Below, one piece after another: positions 6,020 through 9,008 of a stretch of DNA of 9,008 bases. Origin of the DNA: Pseudomonadales bacterium (GTDB taxonomy: Bacteria; Pseudomonadota; Gammaproteobacteria; Pseudomonadales; Azotimanducaceae). The position numbers were made by a program, and so were the translations under genes. Under the pieces are notes generated by a model. That model did no database searches and was not told where the DNA came from. It saw only the letters and a list, made by a program, of their open reading frames with translations. Numbering within the stretch: position 1 is the stretch's first letter; each line of letters starts with the position of its first letter. Location of the stretch: the NCBI GenBank assembly GCA_022448765.1, contig JAKUTI010000096.1, forward strand, positions 1 to 9,008, read 5' to 3'.

Positions 6020-7237
6020 ATGAAAGAAAAAATAGTTCTCTCCTATTCCGGTGGGCTCGACACTTCTGTGATCTGCCGCTGGCTGCAAGAAACGTACGCT
6101 GCTGAAGTGATCACGTTTACTGCCGACCTAGGCCAGCAGGAGGAATTAGAAGCTGCGCGCGCTAAAGCCGAGACCATGGGTGTCGATAAGATTTTCGTTG
6201 AGGACCTTACCGAAACGTTTGCCGGGGACTACGTTTTCCCGATGTTTCGAGCTAATACTGTGTATGAGGGAGAATATTTGCTCGGAACCAGCATTGCTCG
6301 TCCGTTGATCGCAAAGCGATTGGTCGAAATCGCCCGTGAAACGGGTGCTGGGGCCATAGCTCACGGAGCAACGGGGAAAGGGAACGATCAAGTGAGATTC
6401 GAATTTGGTGCCTATGCACTTGACCCGGATATTCGCGTGATCGCTCCCCATCGAGAATGGGACATCAACTCTCGCGAAGCGATGATGGAATACTGTAGAA
6501 AGCACGCGATTCCGGTTGATTACGGACGGCGCGGCGAGTCGCCATACTCGATGGATGCCAATCTTTTGCACATATCGTATGAAGGAGGGATTCTAGAAGA
6601 CCCGAACGCGGCGCCTGATGAAGGCATGTGGCGTTGGACGGTTCCACCGGAGCAAGCTCCTGACAAAGCCCAGACTGTCGAAATTGAGTATCAAAGGGGA
6701 GACGCGGTTGCAGTGGACGGAGAATCGCTGACGCCAGCCGGAGTGATTCGGCTGCTCAATGAGATTGGCGGACACCATGGCGTTGGACACAGCGACGTTG
6801 TTGAAAATCGATATGTCGGCATGAAATCTAGGGGTTGTTACGAGACGCCCGGTGGCACAATTTTGTTGAAAGCGCACAGGGCCATGGAATCCATCACAAT
6901 GGATCGCGAGGTTATGCATCTGCGCGATGAATTAATGCCGCGATATGCGCAGATGATTTACAACGGATTTTGGTGGTCGCCTGAGCGAGGTGTTATGCAA
7001 GCCTTGATTGACGCATCGCAAAACGTTGTTAATGGTTCCGTCAAACTTAAGTTGTATAAAGGCGGCGTTCATGTTGTTGGGCGCTCGTCGGCCACGGACA
7101 GCCTATATGATGCTGACGTCGTTACCTTTGATGAGGATGCGGGGGCATTCGATCAATCGGATGCTACCGGATTTATTCGCTTGAACGCGTTAAGACTTCG
7201 GCTGGCAGCACGACGCGGACGCAATCGCTGGGACTAA
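6020..7237 (+). CDS. argG: Argininosuccinate synthase
   Basis: Joins citrulline, the ArgF product, to aspartate using ATP, giving argininosuccinate, AMP and pyrophosphate in the cytosol. The 405-aa length is that of the common short ArgG type, not the longer E. coli type. Motifs: N-type ATP-pyrophosphatase loop SYSGGLDTS (8-16), TADLGQQEE, the citrulline/aspartate block YLLGTSIARP (86-95), GATGKGNDQVRFE (116-128) and PYSMDANLLHISYEGG (175-190). I chose the ATG at 6020 because MKEKIVLSYSGG matches the family N-terminus. The frame is open back to a TTG at 5954, but that 22-residue extension has no counterpart that I know of. The Shine-Dalgarno is weak (only GGA) and sits in a possible five-pair hairpin (TCCGC 5993-5997 with GCGGA 6008-6012). 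The gene diverges from rnt and converges on nth. Confidence 0.97.
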   Translation: MKEKIVLSYSGGLDTSVICRWLQETYAAEVITFTADLGQQEELEAARAKAETMGVDKIFVEDLTETFAGDYVFPMFRANTVYEGEYLLGTSIARPLIAKRLVEIARETGAGAIAHGATGKGNDQVRFEFGAYALDPDIRVIAPHREWDINSREAMMEYCRKHAIPVDYGRRGESPYSMDANLLHISYEGGILEDPNAAPDEGMWRWTVPPEQAPDKAQTVEIEYQRGDAVAVDGESLTPAGVIRLLNEIGGHHGVGHSDVVENRYVGMKSRGCYETPGGTILLKAHRAMESITMDREVMHLRDELMPRYAQMIYNGFWWSPERGVMQALIDASQNVVNGSVKLKLYKGGVHVVGRSSATDSLYDADVVTFDEDAGAFDQSDATGFIRLNALRLRLAARRGRNRWD

Positions 7238-7262
7238 AGACCGTAGCGAACAATAGTCGTAT

Positions 7263-7296
7263 CTGAGCCAGATTGGGTGAGCTCGATGCGGCTCAG
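7263..7296. terminator. Inverted repeat between argG and nth, possible shared terminator
   Basis: CTGAGCC (7263-7269) is an exact inverted copy of GGCTCAG (7290-7296), with 20 bases between. The right arm covers the nth stop codon. Going rightwards it is followed by T-rich but interrupted sequence. Each arm is flanked by AGTCGTAT or part of it (7255-7262 and 7295-7302). The loop is long, so the structure is only a weak terminator candidate for the convergent pair. Confidence 0.25.
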
Positions 7297-7931
7297 TCGT
7301 ATTCCGTTTTACTTTTGAATTCGCATAAATCTTCAATCACACATGCGCCGCAGCGGGGTTTCCGAGCCACGCAAACGTATCGACCGTGCAGAATTAGCCA
7401 ATGGTGGGCGTCCCCTTTGTAGTCATTTGGGACGACTCGCATGAGGCGATCTTCGACTTCGCGAACATTTTTTCCGGGCGCAAGATTGATGCGGTTGGAA
7501 ATTCGGAAAATGTGTGTGTCGACGGCGATTGTGGGTACACCAAACGCAGTATTGAGAATAACGTTGGCCGTTTTTCGGCCGACTCCGGGTAATGCTTCCA
7601 GCGATGGGCGATCCCGCGGAACTAAACCGTTATGTTTGTCGATAAGGATTTGACAGGTCTTGAGGATATTCCCGGCTTTTGTGTTGAATAAGCCGATCGA
7701 CTTAATAAAGGTTTTCAATCGACGAATTCCGAGGTCACGCATTGCCCTTGGATCACTTGCTGCAGCAAAGAGTTTTTCGGTAGCTAAGTTCACACTAACA
7801 TCCGTGGCTTGTGCCGAAAGAATCACCGCGATTAGTAGTTCGAAGGGATTTTGGTATCGGAGTTCCGTTTCCGGGTTGGGAGTCGCTTCTTTGAGGCGTT
7901 TGAATATGGCGATGCGCTTCGCCTTGTTCAT
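7293..7931 (-). CDS. nth: Endonuclease III (DNA glycosylase/AP lyase)
   Basis: Removes oxidised pyrimidines and nicks abasic sites in base-excision repair. The 212-aa product has the E. coli length, and its key residues sit at the same numbers: catalytic Lys120 in the helix-hairpin-helix LPGVGRKTANV, Asp138 in VDTHIFR, and [4Fe-4S] ligands Cys187, Cys194, Cys197 and Cys203. SAQATD near residue 39 is the usual pocket block. AAGG four bases before the ATG serves as ribosome-binding site. In E. coli and Pseudomonas nth lies close to the rnf electron-transport genes. Here metG is directly upstream on the same strand with a 105-base gap, so no rnf gene is attached in this window. The 3' end converges on argG with 55 bases between stops. 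Confidence 0.98.
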   Translation of the reverse strand: MNKAKRIAIFKRLKEATPNPETELRYQNPFELLIAVILSAQATDVSVNLATEKLFAAASDPRAMRDLGIRRLKTFIKSIGLFNTKAGNILKTCQILIDKHNGLVPRDRPSLEALPGVGRKTANVILNTAFGVPTIAVDTHIFRISNRINLAPGKNVREVEDRLMRVVPNDYKGDAHHWLILHGRYVCVARKPRCGACVIEDLCEFKSKTEYD

Positions 7932-7984
7932 TTAGCCTTATCCACGGAGTTACGAGGCCCCTGCGAACTAAAGGTGGTGATCTG

Positions 7985-8041
7985 CCTGAGGCCGCGACAT
8001 GGTCCCGTAAAAGGCGGGTACGCGCGAAACTGCACCTCAGG
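7985..8041 (-). repeat. Nested inverted repeat between metG and nth
   Basis: CCTGAGG (7985-7991) and CCTCAGG (8035-8041, covering the metG stop codon) are exact complements. Inside them GTCCCG (8002-8007) pairs with CGGG plus AC (8015-8021) across one bulged T, leaving a seven-base loop. Two CGCG copies (7993-7996 and 8023-8026) could extend the structure, which would form at the 3' end of the metG message and ahead of nth. No T run follows, so it looks more like a processing or stabilising element than an intrinsic terminator. It may also be chance. Confidence 0.35.
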
Positions 8042-9008
8042 TTATCCTGGTCCCCGGTTTGGCCCCAGAGTCAGCCGAAATCAAAAAGATCTCATCTTCC
8101 CCGGTCGCGGCGGCGAGCACCATGCCTTCCGATGTTCCAAAGCGCATTTCCCGTGATTCAAGGTTGGCAACCACCACCGTCAACCTCCCGACCAGATCTC
8201 TTGGAGCGTAAGCTCTCTTGATCCCAGAGAATACGGTTCGGCGATGGTCGCCGACGTCTAGCGTTAGGCGAAGCAACTTGTCGGCCCCATCGACGGATTC
8301 GGCGGACACGATTCTAGCCACCCTTAAATCGATTCGCTCGAAATCGCTGATGGTAATCATGGAGTTCTCCGCAGCCTTAACATCGATGCTGCGCGACGAC
8401 TCGATCATTGTGTCGACCGCCACCTTATCAACGCGCTTGAAAAGGGACTCGAACGAGTTTATTGGGTGACTGACTAGCGGCGTGCCTATGTCGGCCCAGT
8501 TCAGCTCGGCACACGCCAGGAACTTTTCTGACTGTTCGGACAAGCGGGGCAAAATGGGTTTTAAATAGATCATGAGGATGCGGTAGATATTGATGCCGAG
8601 AGAACAAACCGCTTGAACTTGGTCTTCTTTCCCTGGCGATTTGGCGAGTTCCCATGGGGCCTGACTCGCAATGTATTGGTTCGCCCGGTCTGCGAGAGCG
8701 GCGACTTCCCGAACGACTCGATTGGTGTCACCTGCTTCGTATAACTCGCCGATGGTCTCTTGTGCATCAACGAATACGTTCAATAGCTCCTCGTCGCAAA
8801 CGGATGGCGCTAGCGTGGACCCAGAGGAACGATTAATGAAGCTGGCGCAGCGAGATGCAATGTTGACGATTTTGCCGACGAGATCGGAATTTATTCGCTG
8901 CATGAAATCGTTCCAATTGATGTCAATATCGTCGTTATTGGGCGATAGTTTTGTCGCGTAGTAGTAACGTAGATATTCAGGGTCGAGGTGCGCAAGATAC
9001 GTTCTAGC
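8037..9008 (-). CDS. metG: Methionyl-tRNA synthetase, C-terminal half (cut by window edge)
   Basis: Charges tRNA-Met with methionine in the cytosol. The frame is open from the right edge and gives the last 323 residues; the family is about 670-680 in this long bacterial form. The fragment begins ARTYLAHLDPEYLRYYYATK, which follows the KMSKS loop by roughly ten residues in E. coli, so the catalytic Rossmann core and KMSKS lie outside the window. Next is the helical anticodon-binding domain (about residues 35-190), with the tRNA-recognition stretch NQYIASQAPWELAK (110-123). After a linker comes the OB-fold tRNA-binding domain (about 218-323: DFERIDLRVARI, GADKLLRLTLDVG, VFSGI, MRFGTSEGM). This domain is typical of dimeric MetG. 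The ATG at 8903 is internal and not the start. The gene lies upstream of nth on the same strand. Confidence 0.97.
   Translation of the reverse strand, partial: ARTYLAHLDPEYLRYYYATKLSPNNDDIDINWNDFMQRINSDLVGKIVNIASRCASFINRSSGSTLAPSVCDEELLNVFVDAQETIGELYEAGDTNRVVREVAALADRANQYIASQAPWELAKSPGKEDQVQAVCSLGINIYRILMIYLKPILPRLSEQSEKFLACAELNWADIGTPLVSHPINSFESLFKRVDKVAVDTMIESSRSIDVKAAENSMITISDFERIDLRVARIVSAESVDGADKLLRLTLDVGDHRRTVFSGIKRAYAPRDLVGRLTVVVANLESREMRFGTSEGMVLAAATGEDEIFLISADSGAKPGTRIT

Noticed and set aside
6146..6571. 141-codon minus-strand frame inside argG
   Set aside because: It is antisense to the most conserved part of argininosuccinate synthase, with no motif or start signal.
7928..8035. 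Short minus-strand frame starting GTG just after the metG stop and ending in an overlap with the nth ATG
   Set aside because: It has only about 34 codons, no ribosome site and no recognised sequence. The overlap with nth is suggestive of coupling, but a chance open stretch of this size is likely.

Overview
The window looks like core chromosome of a gammaproteobacterium. The strongest pointer is a clear RNase T, a family I know essentially only from Gammaproteobacteria. Further support comes from an ArgF that closely resembles the Pseudomonas form (from memory), a GrxD-type monothiol glutaredoxin, and an endonuclease III whose catalytic and cluster residues fall at the same numbers as in E. 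coli. I see no insertion sequence, phage gene, CRISPR array, tRNA or rRNA. Genes are densely packed, and base composition looks even and near half G+C by eye.

Layout from left to right: the 3' end of glpK (glycerol kinase, +, cut at the left edge) converges on a minus-strand run transcribed malY/patB -> argD -> argF (4841 down to 1508). Next come grxD (+), which diverges from malY, and rnt (RNase T, -), which converges on grxD. argG (argininosuccinate synthase, +) diverges from rnt and converges on nth (endonuclease III, -). The window closes with the 3' half of metG (methionyl-tRNA synthetase, -, cut at the right edge), which lies upstream of nth on the same strand.

The main theme is arginine synthesis. 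ArgD (acetylornithine aminotransferase), ArgF (ornithine carbamoyltransferase) and ArgG (argininosuccinate synthase) supply three steps; argD and argF form a tight pair and argG is separate. The neighbourhood argF / grxD / rnt / argG recalls one I remember from Pseudomonas, shortened here and with a MalY/PatB-type C-S lyase inserted. The remaining genes are housekeeping: glycerol entry (GlpK), Fe-S handling (GrxD), 3' RNA trimming (RNase T), base-excision repair (Nth) and translation (MetG).

I found no new multi-gene system. The most interesting signal is in the 89 bases between malY and argD. A TTGACA / TAATAT promoter-like pair is followed by a short leader that can form two mutually exclusive hairpins, one of them terminator-like. 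The first bases of this leader (GTCTCC) are perfectly complementary to the argD ribosome-binding site (GGAGAC). This could be a compact switch controlling argD-argF. Second, ArgF departs from conserved family motifs at three positions. Third, the metG-nth gap holds a nested inverted repeat. The hairpins were found by eye and have not been folded or compared with relatives.
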